A stretch of 45,904 nt of DNA from Bacillota bacterium (GCA_023388635.1 JAEWFW010000017.1:1-45904); one strand, 5' to 3'; numbered from the stretch's first letter, positions 26,002 to 35,146 are shown. The notes: a model not told the origin generated them from the sequence alone. Made by a program: numbers and translations.

Positions 26002-28272
26002 ATGGTGAATTTATTGGACGGTCTGAATCCGCAGCAGCAGTCCGCTGTGTTAGCGACAAAGGGACCATTGTTGATTATGGCAGGGGCGGGCAGCGGTAAA
26101 ACGCGTGTATTGACACACCGTATTGCGTATTTGATTCAGCAAGGTGTAGCGCCATGGAGCATCCTCGCCGTGACGTTTACGAACAAAGCAGCGAAGGAAA
26201 TGAAAGAGCGCGTACAAACTATCGTCGGAGCCAAAGGGTACGATGTATGGGTATCGACATTCCACTCTTTATGTGTGCGCATCTTGCGAAAGGACATCGA
26301 TAAGCTCGGTTACGATTCGACGTTCACGATCCTTGATACGTCGGATCAGTTAAGTGTGATCAAACAAATTCTTAAGAGTGAGAATCTTGACCCTAAGAAA
26401 AATGACCCGAGAGGCATTTTGGCGATGATCAGCCAAGCAAAGAATGAATTGCAGACACCGGAGATGTACAGCCAATTCCATACGGGATATTTTGAGAAAA
26501 TCACCGCTAGAGTCTACGAACAGTACCAGCGCAAATTAAAGAGCAACCACGCCGTTGATTTTGATGATATTATCATGCTGACAGTGCGGCTGTTTCGAGA
26601 GTACCCGGAAGTATTGGAATTTTATCAGCGGAAATTTCTCTATATTCATGTCGACGAATACCAAGATACGAACCGCGCCCAGTATTTATTGATCAATTTG
26701 CTGGCGCACGTACATAACAATTTGTGTGTTGTCGGTGATTACGATCAATCGATTTATAAATGGCGCGGCGCGGATATCGAGAATATCCTCAACTTTGAAC
26801 GTGATTACGCTAATGCGCAAGTCATCAAATTGGAGCAAAACTACCGTTCCAGCAAAAATATCTTATCGGCGGCTAATGAATTGATTAAGAACAATCGCCA
26901 ACGACGTGAAAAGACGTTGTGGACTTCCAATGACGAAGGGGCGGTTATCAATTACTACCAAGGATACAGCGAACAGGATGAGGCGCAGTTTATCACACAG
27001 ACGATCCTTGAAAAAGTCCAGCGAGATAGCGATATTCACGGTCGGCGAAATGATGTACGTGACCGTCAGGATGGTGATCCTGCCGAGCAGCAGGATGGCG
27101 GGCGCGTGTTCAATTATAAGGACATCGCCATATTATATAGAACCAATGCTCAATCGCGCGTATTTGAAGAAATGTTTATGAAGTCGAATATTCCGTACAC
27201 GATCATCGGCGGGCTGAAATTCTATGACCGCAAAGAAATTAAAGACATATTGGCATATTTACGCTTATTGGCAAATCCCAATGATGATACGAGCCTGATG
27301 CGAGTCATTAATGTGCCGAAACGGGGCATTGGCGATGCGACCGTGGACAAACTGGCGGAATACAGCGCACAGGCGGGAATTTCTATGTATGAGGCATGTC
27401 GGGATCTATCATCGATCGATTTGTCGTCCAGAGCAATTTCCAATGTACAAGGTTTCTTTAGGCTGGTGACGACACTGCGCACGATGCAGGAGTACTTGCC
27501 GATTACCGAACTTGTGGAAGAAGTTTTGAAAATGACCGGGTATAAAACGGAATTGCAGAACGAACGGACGATTGAAGCAGAATCTAGATTAGAGAATATC
27601 GAAGAATTTTTGTCCGTGACACGGGAGTTTGAGAAAAATGCGGAGGACAAGTCACTGATCGCCTTTCTCACCGATTTAGCACTGATTTCCGATCTCGATA
27701 AAGTAGATGAAATTGACATAGGAAAAGGACAAGTTCTGCTGATGACGATGCATAGTGCCAAAGGATTGGAATTTCCGATCGTGTTTCTGGCAGGAATGGA
27801 GGAGGGGATTTTCCCTCATAACCGGTCATTGATGGATGAGACGGAGATGGAAGAAGAACGGCGGCTCTGCTATGTGGGCATTACCCGGGCAGAGCAAGAG
27901 TTGTATTTGACCAACGCCAGTACGCGTATGTTATATGGGAAAATGCAGAGCAACCGCCCATCACGCTTTTTGGAAGAAATTCCTGAGGAGCTGCTCAACA
28001 ATGTTCGCCAGAGCCAGAGCGAATTGACACAGCGTACGGCGCTGCGTTCTGCCGTGACGGTCAAGAAGGCAGCCGGTAGAATTGAAGTACAGGGAGCTGA
28101 CCTCAGCTTGACGTGGAATGACGGCGACAGAGTGGAGCACAGAGCATGGGGCATCGGCACGATTGTCGCCAGCAAAGGTCAGGGAGACAGTTTGGAATTG
28201 ACGATTGCCTTTCCACAGCCGGTAGGCTTGAAAAAATTACTTGCTAAATTTGCACCGATCAAAAAAATCTAG
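26002..28272 (+). CDS. pcrA: ATP-dependent DNA helicase PcrA (UvrD/Rep family)
   Basis: A 756-residue superfamily 1A 3'-5' helicase for DNA repair and rolling-circle replication. Motifs in order: Q-motif LNPQQQSAV near residue 8; Walker A AGAGSGKT near residues 27-34; Ia VTFTNKAAKEMKER; Walker B VDEYQDTN near residue 218; III GDYDQSIYKWRGAD; IV AILYRTNAQSR; V VLLMTMHSAKGLEFP; VI VGITRAEQELYL. The C-terminal Tudor-like RNA-polymerase-binding region (GDRVEHRAWGIGTIV) is present. Between motifs III and IV there is an extra charged stretch of about 25 residues, near 345-370 (GRRNDVRDRQDGDPAEQQDG), absent from B. subtilis PcrA as I recall it. The start ATG follows AAAGGTTGG. Confidence 0.96.
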   Translation: MVNLLDGLNPQQQSAVLATKGPLLIMAGAGSGKTRVLTHRIAYLIQQGVAPWSILAVTFTNKAAKEMKERVQTIVGAKGYDVWVSTFHSLCVRILRKDIDKLGYDSTFTILDTSDQLSVIKQILKSENLDPKKNDPRGILAMISQAKNELQTPEMYSQFHTGYFEKITARVYEQYQRKLKSNHAVDFDDIIMLTVRLFREYPEVLEFYQRKFLYIHVDEYQDTNRAQYLLINLLAHVHNNLCVVGDYDQSIYKWRGADIENILNFERDYANAQVIKLEQNYRSSKNILSAANELIKNNRQRREKTLWTSNDEGAVINYYQGYSEQDEAQFITQTILEKVQRDSDIHGRRNDVRDRQDGDPAEQQDGGRVFNYKDIAILYRTNAQSRVFEEMFMKSNIPYTIIGGLKFYDRKEIKDILAYLRLLANPNDDTSLMRVINVPKRGIGDATVDKLAEYSAQAGISMYEACRDLSSIDLSSRAISNVQGFFRLVTTLRTMQEYLPITELVEEVLKMTGYKTELQNERTIEAESRLENIEEFLSVTREFEKNAEDKSLIAFLTDLALISDLDKVDEIDIGKGQVLLMTMHSAKGLEFPIVFLAGMEEGIFPHNRSLMDETEMEEERRLCYVGITRAEQELYLTNASTRMLYGKMQSNRPSRFLEEIPEELLNNVRQSQSELTQRTALRSAVTVKKAAGRIEVQGADLSLTWNDGDRVEHRAWGIGTIVASKGQGDSLELTIAFPQPVGLKKLLAKFAPIKKI

Positions 28273-28286
28273 TGGAGGTATATAGG

Positions 28287-29612
28287 ATGTCTGAAAAAAT
28301 TTATGTTTTAGGTCATAAAAGTCCGGACACGGACTCGTTAGCAGCCGCAGCGACTTACGCAAGATTGAAAAACAGATTGGGTGACGAGCGCGTCACGCCG
28401 GGAAGATTGGGCAAGGCAAACACCGAGACCCAATGGGTGTTTGACTATTGGAAAGTTGATGTTCCGGAGTATGTCGAAGATGTGAAATTACGCGCCAAGG
28501 ATATCATGAATCGGGAATTGCTGATCGTCGACCGTCAACATTCCTTGCAGGAAACGAGTGAGAAAATTCGCCAGGCACAAGGCAGCCATGCGTTTGTATG
28601 CGACGCCGACGGTAAAGCGGAGGGCATGGTGACACTGGGGGATTTGGGAGATTTCTGTCTTGAGAAATTGACGGAAACACAAGCGAAGGCTGTATGTGAT
28701 GCGCAAGCCATCCTCGGACAGCCTGTGAGCTCATTGATGAACGCAGAACTTGTGACGATTGATGCTGATATGGAAATGGATAAGATCAAATCGGTCGTAT
28801 TAGACCACCGTTATCGCTGCTTCCCTGTCATCAATGAGCAAAAGCAGATACTCGGCAGTATATCGCGCCATGATTTGATTTCCGCAAAACCGAAACAAGT
28901 GATTCTTGTCGATCACAATGAGCGCAGTCAGGCAGTTACAGGCATTGATGAAGCAGAAGTTATCGAAGTTGTCGACCACCACCGCATTGGCGACGTTCAG
29001 ACGACCGGACCGATCTTTTTCATGGTGGAGCCGGTCGGTTGCACATGCACGATCGTCGCAAAATTGTATCGCACATACGGGCTACAGCCGGAACCTGCAT
29101 ACGCCGGTTTGATGCTATCAGCGATTATCTCTGATACGGTATTGTTCCGTTCACCGACTTGCACCGAAGAAGACAAGCGGATTGCCGAGGAATTGGCAGC
29201 AATCTGCGGTGTGAATTTACAAGAGTACGGGATGCAATTACTCGGTTCCAGCAGCCCGATGACGACAAATTCTGCTAGCGAAGTATTGAATACCGATTTA
29301 AAAGGATTTTCACTCGGTGATAAGCATTTAATGATCGGGCAAGTAATGATGACAGACAACACACGCTTCCGCGAACGCAAAACGGAGTTACTTGATGAAA
29401 TGCGGAAGACCTTACAAAATAACGAATTGGACTTCATTGGGTTAATGTGTACGAATATTTTAGAAGAAACGACGTATTTCTTAGTCATTGGCGACACATC
29501 ACTTGCTGAAAAAGCCTTCGGCAAGCCTGTGGTCGATGATGAGATACACCTACCGGGAGTCTTGTCGAGGAAAAAGCAGATTGTGCCACATGTCACGAAA
29601 GTTTTGAGCTAA
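28287..29612 (+). CDS. ppaC: Family II inorganic pyrophosphatase with a CBS pair
   Basis: A 441-residue Mn/Co-dependent pyrophosphatase that hydrolyses PPi and so drives biosynthesis forward. The DHH domain is split: GHKSPDTDSLAAA at the N-terminus, and VDHNE plus VDHHRIGD near residues 210-235. Between them lie two CBS motifs (AKDIMNRELLIVDRQ and VSSLMNAELVTIDAD), a nucleotide-sensing pair in which AMP/ADP inhibit and ATP or diadenosine phosphates activate in characterised relatives. There is no room for the DRTGG domain found in longer family members. The DHHA2 domain is C-terminal. The start at 28287 is chosen because GGAGGT lies 7 bases before it; an in-frame GTG at 28272 overlaps the pcrA stop. 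Confidence 0.94.
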   Translation: MSEKIYVLGHKSPDTDSLAAAATYARLKNRLGDERVTPGRLGKANTETQWVFDYWKVDVPEYVEDVKLRAKDIMNRELLIVDRQHSLQETSEKIRQAQGSHAFVCDADGKAEGMVTLGDLGDFCLEKLTETQAKAVCDAQAILGQPVSSLMNAELVTIDADMEMDKIKSVVLDHRYRCFPVINEQKQILGSISRHDLISAKPKQVILVDHNERSQAVTGIDEAEVIEVVDHHRIGDVQTTGPIFFMVEPVGCTCTIVAKLYRTYGLQPEPAYAGLMLSAIISDTVLFRSPTCTEEDKRIAEELAAICGVNLQEYGMQLLGSSSPMTTNSASEVLNTDLKGFSLGDKHLMIGQVMMTDNTRFRERKTELLDEMRKTLQNNELDFIGLMCTNILEETTYFLVIGDTSLAEKAFGKPVVDDEIHLPGVLSRKKQIVPHVTKVLS

Positions 29613-29668
29613 AGCAACACATAATAGGGAAAACAGATTGAAAAGCTGGAAAAGTTGGTGAGCGGCAA

Positions 29669-31729
29669 TTGGAAAAGTTACAAATGATCGAACAGGAAGC
29701 ACAATCGTTGCGCGCGGAAATCGAAGAACATAATTACCAATATTATGTGATGGATTGTCCGACAATCTCCGACCAGCAATATGATATGCTGATGAAACGG
29801 CTGTTGGAAATCGAGGCAGAGTATCCAGAGCTTGCTACGGCGGATTCGCCGACGCAGAAAGTCGGCGGCAAACCATTGGAGCAATTTATCAAGGTGGAGC
29901 ACATGCAGCCGATGTACAGCCTGAGCAATGCCTTTAATGAAGGTGATTTACGCGAGTTTGATCGCAGGGTGAAGAAAGATTTGGGCGTTGATCATCTAGC
30001 CTATGTATGCGAGCTGAAAATCGACGGTCTGGCAATCTCGCTGTATTATGAGCATGGAATGCTCGTGCGGGGAGCGACACGTGGCGACGGGACTATCGGC
30101 GAAGAGATTACGGAAAATCTGAAACGCATTCGCTCGATCCCGTTGAAGCTTCGCAAACCATTAACGCTGGAAGCGCGCGGCGAAGCTTTTCTTTCGAAAA
30201 AGGAATTTGCGCGTTTAAATCAGGAGCGGGAGGAAGCGGGAGAAGCGTTGTTCGCCAATCCGCGCAATGCGGCGGCAGGTTCTTTGCGACAGCTCGATCC
30301 CAGTGTAGTCAGCCAACGGGCACTGGATGTGTTTATGTATGGGCTTGGTTATACGGATCAGCAGACGTTTGATGCTAATCATGTGGTGATTAACCGCCAA
30401 CAAGATATTTTACAGATTTTCCAATCGGTCGGTCTGAAAATCAATCAAGAGATGCGCGTGATTCAGTCGATTGATGAGATTTTGGAAATTATCGCATATT
30501 GGGATGCCGAGCGTCATAAATTGCCCTATGAAATTGATGGTCTGGTCATTAAAGTCGATCCGATGGAATACCAGCAGCAATTGGGTTTTACGGCGAAAAG
30601 CCCGCGTTATGCCATAGCGTATAAATTTCCTGCGGAACAAAACATCACAGTCATCGAAGATGTGATATTCAGTGTCGGCAGGACGGGTGTCGTGACACCT
30701 ACGGCTGTATTGCAGCCGGTTCATCTGGCAGGCAGTACAGTGAGCAGAGCCACCTTGCACAATCAGGATAACATCATCGAAAAAGATGTTCGCATCGGAG
30801 ATCATGTCGTCGTCCAAAAGGCAGGCGATATCATTCCCGAAATTGTGCGCAGCTTGCCGGAAAAGCGCACATCCCAAGAAATTCCGATTGTCTATCCGAC
30901 CCATTGTCCTGTATGCCAAACAGAGCTGGTGAGGACGGAAGGGGAAGCGGCTGTCCGTTGTATCAATCCGGGCTGTCCGGCTTTGAACAAAGAGGCGATT
31001 ATCCATTTTGTATCACGGGATGCGATGAATATCGATGGTCTGGGAGAAAAAGTCGTCCATCAGCTGTTTGATGCCGGGCTGATTGAAGATTTCGCCGATT
31101 TGTATTTCTTGCAGAGGGAGCAACTGTTGCCTTTGGAGAGAATGGGCGAAAAATCAGTCGATAATTTATTGGCTGCAATTGAGAAAAGCAAACAGAATTC
31201 GCTGGAAAAATTGTTGTTCGGTATGGGAATTCGTTTTATCGGCAGCAAGGCGAGCAAAATTCTCGCCAGTGAATTTCAGGATATTGACACATTGCGCCAT
31301 GCCGATTACGAACAATTGGTAGCGGTACGCGAAATCGGCGAAAAGATGGCGGTGAGTCTACAGGAGTACTTCCAAAGTCAAGCGTTTGCCAAAGTTTTCG
31401 AGAAATTGTGCCGAGCCGGAGTCAACATGCAGTATCGGAATCAGCGCGCATTGGAGCGCACTCAGGCGTCAGGGGAACAAACATCGTCGGAAATGGCAGC
31501 GATGTTTTCGGGCAAAACTGTCGTTCTGACCGGCACGTTGGAGCAATTGACGCGCAAGCAAGCACAGGAAATTTTGGAAGATTACGGAGCAACCGTATCG
31601 AACAGTGTCAGCAAAAAAACCGATTATGTCATAGCCGGAGAAAATGCCGGATCCAAGTTGAAAAAAGCAGCAGACTTGCAAATTCCGGTTCTGACAGAAG
31701 CAGAATTTATGGATTTTTATACCAAGTAA
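29669..31729 (+). CDS. ligA: NAD-dependent DNA ligase
   Basis: A 686-residue replicative ligase sealing nicks with NAD as adenylate donor. Domain Ia has HNYQYYVMD near residue 22. The adenylation site Lys117 is in CELKIDG; the OB fold follows; a Cys4 zinc finger (CPVCQTEL...CINPGCPA) lies near residues 410-435; helix-hairpin-helix repeats follow; the C-terminal BRCT domain (FSGKTVVLTGTLEQLTR) ends the protein. The start is taken as TTG 29669, with GGTGAG 7 bases before it; an in-frame ATG at 29684 is possible but has no better site. It follows pcrA and the pyrophosphatase. Confidence 0.97.
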   Translation: MEKLQMIEQEAQSLRAEIEEHNYQYYVMDCPTISDQQYDMLMKRLLEIEAEYPELATADSPTQKVGGKPLEQFIKVEHMQPMYSLSNAFNEGDLREFDRRVKKDLGVDHLAYVCELKIDGLAISLYYEHGMLVRGATRGDGTIGEEITENLKRIRSIPLKLRKPLTLEARGEAFLSKKEFARLNQEREEAGEALFANPRNAAAGSLRQLDPSVVSQRALDVFMYGLGYTDQQTFDANHVVINRQQDILQIFQSVGLKINQEMRVIQSIDEILEIIAYWDAERHKLPYEIDGLVIKVDPMEYQQQLGFTAKSPRYAIAYKFPAEQNITVIEDVIFSVGRTGVVTPTAVLQPVHLAGSTVSRATLHNQDNIIEKDVRIGDHVVVQKAGDIIPEIVRSLPEKRTSQEIPIVYPTHCPVCQTELVRTEGEAAVRCINPGCPALNKEAIIHFVSRDAMNIDGLGEKVVHQLFDAGLIEDFADLYFLQREQLLPLERMGEKSVDNLLAAIEKSKQNSLEKLLFGMGIRFIGSKASKILASEFQDIDTLRHADYEQLVAVREIGEKMAVSLQEYFQSQAFAKVFEKLCRAGVNMQYRNQRALERTQASGEQTSSEMAAMFSGKTVVLTGTLEQLTRKQAQEILEDYGATVSNSVSKKTDYVIAGENAGSKLKKAADLQIPVLTEAEFMDFYTK

Positions 31730-31790
31730 GCACAAAATAATAATATCGACAGTAGGGAAAAATAAACCCACATCCTTAGGAGGGATTTCA

Positions 31791-32756
31791 GTGGCGTATA
31801 TTTTTCCTTTTTTTACGGCTTTTATCATCACATATTTATTCGTACCGATCACCCGGGCGATCGCATTTCGGCTGGAAGTCGTGGACTTACCAAATCAGAG
31901 GAAAATCCACGCCGATCCCATTCCTCTACTGGGTGGGCTAGCAATTTTCGTCGGGTTTGGGTTGACCGTTTTCTTGTTTATACCTGTAGATACAAAGCTG
32001 ATGATCATGTTTCTGGCAGGTATGCTTGTGTTGACGACCGGTATCATTGACGATTGGTCAAAAGCGCATCAATCAGATTTTCCGGCATTCCCTAAATTTA
32101 TTGCCCAGCTAACGGCGGCGGGGATGTTGCTCAATGGCGGATACCAGATTACCGGCGTATTCGGAATTGTGTTTGCCGAGCATGATATATGGTTTTTCCC
32201 CGAATGGCTGGGAGCGATTCTCACAGTAATTTGGGTCGTCGGCTTGATGAATGTATTGAATTTTCTTGATGGGATGGATGGGCTGGCGACAGGCATTGCC
32301 GGTATATCATCGATGACACTTTTTTTCATTGCTTTGATCCAAGGAGAGCATGTTTTGGCACTTTTATGTATTTCGTTGTTAGGTACGACACTCGGTTTTC
32401 TAAAATACAACTTTCATCCGGCGAAAATCTTTATGGGAGACGCCGGAGCGCTGTTCCTAGGATGCATTCTGTCTGCCATATCGATTGAGGGGGCGTTTAA
32501 GGGAGCGACATTGATTACGTTGCTTGTTCCGTTGTTGGTCTTCGGGGTGCCGATTTTCGATACGGCATATGTGATGTTTCGGCGCTGGCGGGAAAAGCGT
32601 CCGATTTATTTGGCTGATAAAGGGCATTTGCATCACAGGCTAATGGCGATTGGATTAAACCAGGTACAAACGGTGACATTTATCTACATTATCGGGCTGT
32701 GTTTTTCATTGCTGAGTTTAGTGATTGTTCTATGTGTGGTGCTGATATCGGTGTAA
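31791..32756 (+). CDS. Undecaprenyl-phosphate sugar-1-phosphate transferase (TagO/WecA-like)
   Basis: A 321-residue MraY/WecA-superfamily membrane enzyme moving a UDP-sugar phosphate (typically GlcNAc-1-phosphate) onto undecaprenyl phosphate, the first step of teichoic acid or O-antigen-type glycan synthesis. About ten hydrophobic segments. Conserved loops: LPNQRKIHADPIPLLGG near residues 36-52, the DDW Asp pair in GIIDDWSKAHQ near residue 87, NVLNFLDGMDGLATG near residue 150, and GHLHHRLMAIGL near residue 283. The start is GTG with AGGAGGG upstream. Which glycan it serves cannot be told here; no other glycan genes are adjacent. Confidence 0.92.
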   Translation: MAYIFPFFTAFIITYLFVPITRAIAFRLEVVDLPNQRKIHADPIPLLGGLAIFVGFGLTVFLFIPVDTKLMIMFLAGMLVLTTGIIDDWSKAHQSDFPAFPKFIAQLTAAGMLLNGGYQITGVFGIVFAEHDIWFFPEWLGAILTVIWVVGLMNVLNFLDGMDGLATGIAGISSMTLFFIALIQGEHVLALLCISLLGTTLGFLKYNFHPAKIFMGDAGALFLGCILSAISIEGAFKGATLITLLVPLLVFGVPIFDTAYVMFRRWREKRPIYLADKGHLHHRLMAIGLNQVQTVTFIYIIGLCFSLLSLVIVLCVVLISV

Positions 32757-32790
32757 GCGTATCCGAAATTGAATTGAAGGAGTTCGTAAT

Positions 32791-34272
32791 ATGAAGAAAA
32801 AAGTGATTGTGGTTGTCGTCGATTCTTTATTGCCGGGACCATTGGAGATGGCGATGAGCAATGGAAAAGCGCCAAATATGCAGCAATTGGCGGCAAAAGG
32901 GAAATTTATCAAAGATGGTGTAACCGTGTTTCCCACAATGTCCAGTGCCATCGATACATCATTGGTCACAGGGGTGTTCCCGGACGAGCATAAGGTACCT
33001 GGTCTCGTATGGTACGATGCACAGGAAAATCGCGTCATCAACTACGGCAGTTCTTTCGGCACCGTTTGGCGGCTGGGATTTCGCAACGTCGTAGAAGATA
33101 TTTTGTATCATTTGAATGAAAAGCATATCAGTAAATTTGTGTCGACAATTTTCGAAGATTTGGCGAGTGAGGGTCTGTCCACAGGCAATATCAGTTTAGC
33201 GGCACACAGGGGCAATACCAGCCATGAAGTCACATTGCCATGGCTTGTGAAGTTACTGACGATGTTTGCATTGAACAAACCGGTTCGTGGTGCCGAAATC
33301 TTATCACTGGGCAGATTTACAGATGTCGAATTGTATCAACCATATCAATTACAAGCGCCGACGTCTGCCTGGAAGCGCTATGGAGTTAATGATACATATG
33401 CGGTGGCATTATTCAGGGAAATCGTCCGCCAAAACGCACTGCCGGATTTTATCAGTGTGTATCTACCCGATCTCGACCAGGCGGTACATAAGCATGGTAC
33501 TAAAGGAGTTATCGAAGAAATCACTAAGGTGGACACGCGCATCGGTCATATGATGGAGAGTATGGGAGGCGTAGAAAGTGCGACTGAACAAGCCGTATGG
33601 ATTCTCACCAGCGACCACGGGCAGACAGACATCCATCCGGGTAGCGACGGACAAATCGATTTACGCGACATATTGCAGAATTTTACGATCCATAATTTCC
33701 GTAAACCGATCAATCCGGCGACACTTGATGTACTGATTTGCAATAATGAACGTATGGCGTATTTGTATACGTTCCGTATGAAAAGGGATCCGTTGGTCGA
33801 TGCGCTGAAAGAAGACCACAGAATCGATTTTATCGCCTATCCACGTGAAAAGCATGTCGTTGTCGAGAAACGCTATCACGGTGAAAAGACGCCGCGCGAT
33901 GCACAGCTTATTTTCAGCAAAGACGGACCGTATGAGGATATTTACGGGCAAACATGGAATATACAAGGCGATGCCGCACTGCTCGATATAAAAATAAACG
34001 ATATGCAATTGTGTTACGAGCAATATCCTGACGCCTTACGGCGTTTGTTCGGAGCCACTCACGCCCATAGTACCGATAATGTACTTACCGTCACGGCAAA
34101 ACCCGGATTTGAGTTTCAGTCCCAAGGTAGCGCCAAACATGGTGCGGGAGCGAGTCATGGATCCTTGCACCGCCAGGATTCGCTGATACCGATGATTATT
34201 GCCGGAACGGACCGTATGCCCAAACATGCGCGACTCGTCGATTTGAAAGAGTTTGTCATCAGTCTATTGTAG
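32791..34272 (+). CDS. Alkaline-phosphatase-superfamily phosphodiesterase/nucleotide pyrophosphatase
   Basis: A 493-residue metal-dependent hydrolase of the type I phosphodiesterase/nucleotide pyrophosphatase group. VVVDSLLPGPLE near residues 7-18 gives the first metal Asp; FPTMSSAID near residue 50 gives the Thr nucleophile; VYLPDLDQAVHKHG near residue 225 and TSDHGQTDIHP near residue 272 complete the metal sites. No clear signal peptide is seen, so it is probably cytoplasmic. Substrate unknown; the upstream lipid-linked-sugar enzyme hints at envelope metabolism, but this is weak. The gene ends just before a strong hairpin. Confidence 0.85.
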   Translation: MKKKVIVVVVDSLLPGPLEMAMSNGKAPNMQQLAAKGKFIKDGVTVFPTMSSAIDTSLVTGVFPDEHKVPGLVWYDAQENRVINYGSSFGTVWRLGFRNVVEDILYHLNEKHISKFVSTIFEDLASEGLSTGNISLAAHRGNTSHEVTLPWLVKLLTMFALNKPVRGAEILSLGRFTDVELYQPYQLQAPTSAWKRYGVNDTYAVALFREIVRQNALPDFISVYLPDLDQAVHKHGTKGVIEEITKVDTRIGHMMESMGGVESATEQAVWILTSDHGQTDIHPGSDGQIDLRDILQNFTIHNFRKPINPATLDVLICNNERMAYLYTFRMKRDPLVDALKEDHRIDFIAYPREKHVVVEKRYHGEKTPRDAQLIFSKDGPYEDIYGQTWNIQGDAALLDIKINDMQLCYEQYPDALRRLFGATHAHSTDNVLTVTAKPGFEFQSQGSAKHGAGASHGSLHRQDSLIPMIIAGTDRMPKHARLVDLKEFVISLL

Positions 34273-34295
34273 CTAAAACAGGACAGCAGACAAAA

Positions 34296-34348
34296 ACAGG
34301 GATTGAACAATCAAGGCTGTGATTGTTCAATCCCTGTACTTATTTTGT
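34296..34348. terminator. Strong bidirectional terminator
   Basis: An 18-bp perfect stem, ACAGGGATTGAACAATCA (34296-34313) with TGATTGTTCAATCCCTGT (34320-34337), 6-nt loop. CTTATTTTG follows on the plus strand, and TTTTTGTC follows on the minus strand. It serves the phosphodiesterase gene and the convergent ferredoxin gene. Confidence 0.93.
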
Positions 34349-34369
34349 AAAATAAGGTTCAATATAATA

Positions 34370-34540
34370 TTATGCAGGGTTCGGCGCGCCTACAGGACAA
34401 ACATCGTTACAAGCACCGCATTCAATACAAAGGGAAGCATTGATTACATGAACATTGTCCCCTTCTGAAATTGCGTCTGTTGGACATCCACTTACACAGG
34501 CACTGCAATTGATGCAATCGTCATTGATTTTATATGCCAT
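34370..34540 (-). CDS. 2[4Fe-4S] ferredoxin, clostridial type
   Basis: A 56-residue ferredoxin found by reading the minus strand. It begins MAYKINDDCINCSAC and has two C-x2-C-x2-C-x3-C-P motifs (Cys 9, 12, 15, 19 and Cys 38, 41, 44, 48), each binding one [4Fe-4S] cluster. This is the size and spacing of clostridial low-potential ferredoxins that shuttle electrons among anaerobic oxidoreductases. The ATG is preceded by GAGGAGGAATT. It has its own near-consensus promoter and a strong terminator, so it is probably an abundant, monocistronic carrier, possibly the electron donor for Fe-S enzymes such as those encoded to its right. Confidence 0.95.
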   Translation of the reverse strand: MAYKINDDCINCSACVSGCPTDAISEGDNVHVINASLCIECGACNDVCPVGAPNPA

Positions 34541-34599
34541 TGTAATTCCTCCTCATATACATTTTTATTTGTTTTATAAGCAGCTAAAAGCTTGTTTAA

Positions 34600-34628
34600 A
34601 ATATAACTGAAACCACCATGATTGTCAA
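34600..34628 (-). promoter_or_regulatory. Promoter of the ferredoxin gene
   Basis: On the minus strand: TTGACA (34628-34623), a 17-bp spacer, then TATATT (34605-34600). It is a near-consensus housekeeping promoter, 60 bases before the ferredoxin start. Confidence 0.8.
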
Positions 34629-34706
34629 TCACTAGCCTGTTACTCAAGTATTTGTAAAAGCAATATCTACAGGAAAATATCCACTAAAATACTCACTAAA
34701 ACAATA

Positions 34707-34759
34707 TGTCATACAAACGGCATATCGCAAAAAATAGAATTGTCATCAAAACGGTATTT
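34707..34759 (+). repeat. Two imperfect 19-bp direct repeats upstream of gatC
   Basis: TGTCATACAAACGGCATAT (34707-34725) and TGTCATCAAAACGGTATTT (34741-34759) match at 15 of 19 positions, with starts 34 bp apart (about three helix turns). The second overlaps the -35 of the gat promoter. Just upstream, CACTAAAA occurs twice (34682 and 34694). The stretch lies between the divergent ferredoxin and gat promoters, so it may hold an operator. Confidence 0.5.
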
Positions 34760-34787
34760 GTGTTTAAAAACAGCTATATGATATAAT
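34758..34787 (+). promoter_or_regulatory. Promoter of the gatCAB operon
   Basis: TTGTGT (34758-34763), an 18-bp spacer, then a perfect TATAAT (34782-34787), about 43 bases before the gatC start. Confidence 0.7.
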
Positions 34788-34829
34788 TATCAAATGACTG
34801 ATTCTATCATACTATAGGAGGTGTATCCT

Positions 34830-35117
34830 TTGAGTATAAGTGTAAAAGATGTGGAGTATGTAGCAGATTTGGCCCGCCTGACGATTGAGGAAGACGAGAA
34901 GATCGTGTTTACGGACCAGCTCAATTCCATCCTGAATTATGCGGAAAAATTGAACGAACTGCAGACGGACCATGTGGAACCGACGACTCATGTTTTAAAT
35001 ATCAGCAATGTCACGCGTAAAGATGAGGTTATTGCCTCCATCGATCGAGATAAAGCATTGGCAAATGCGGCAGATAAAGAGGACGGATATTTCAAAGTAC
35101 CGCCGATTATTGAATAG
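34830..35117 (+). CDS. gatC: Asp/Glu-tRNA amidotransferase subunit C
   Basis: The 95-residue stabilising subunit of GatCAB, the complex turning Glu-tRNA(Gln) and Asp-tRNA(Asn) into the amidated forms. Typical: ISVKDVEYVADLARLTI at the N-terminus, LNYAEKLNELQTDHVEPTTHV in the middle, and GYFKVPPII at the end. The start is TTG 34830, placed 6 bases after AGGAGGTG; an in-frame GTG at 34821 is part of that ribosome site. Confidence 0.95.
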   Translation: MSISVKDVEYVADLARLTIEEDEKIVFTDQLNSILNYAEKLNELQTDHVEPTTHVLNISNVTRKDEVIASIDRDKALANAADKEDGYFKVPPIIE

Positions 35118-35146
35118 GCGGAAGAACGATTAAAGGGGGGCGACCC

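Noticed and set aside
30410..31006. A 198-codon minus-strand open frame inside ligA
   Set aside because: Shadow frame of ligA; composition and lack of ribosome site argue against coding.
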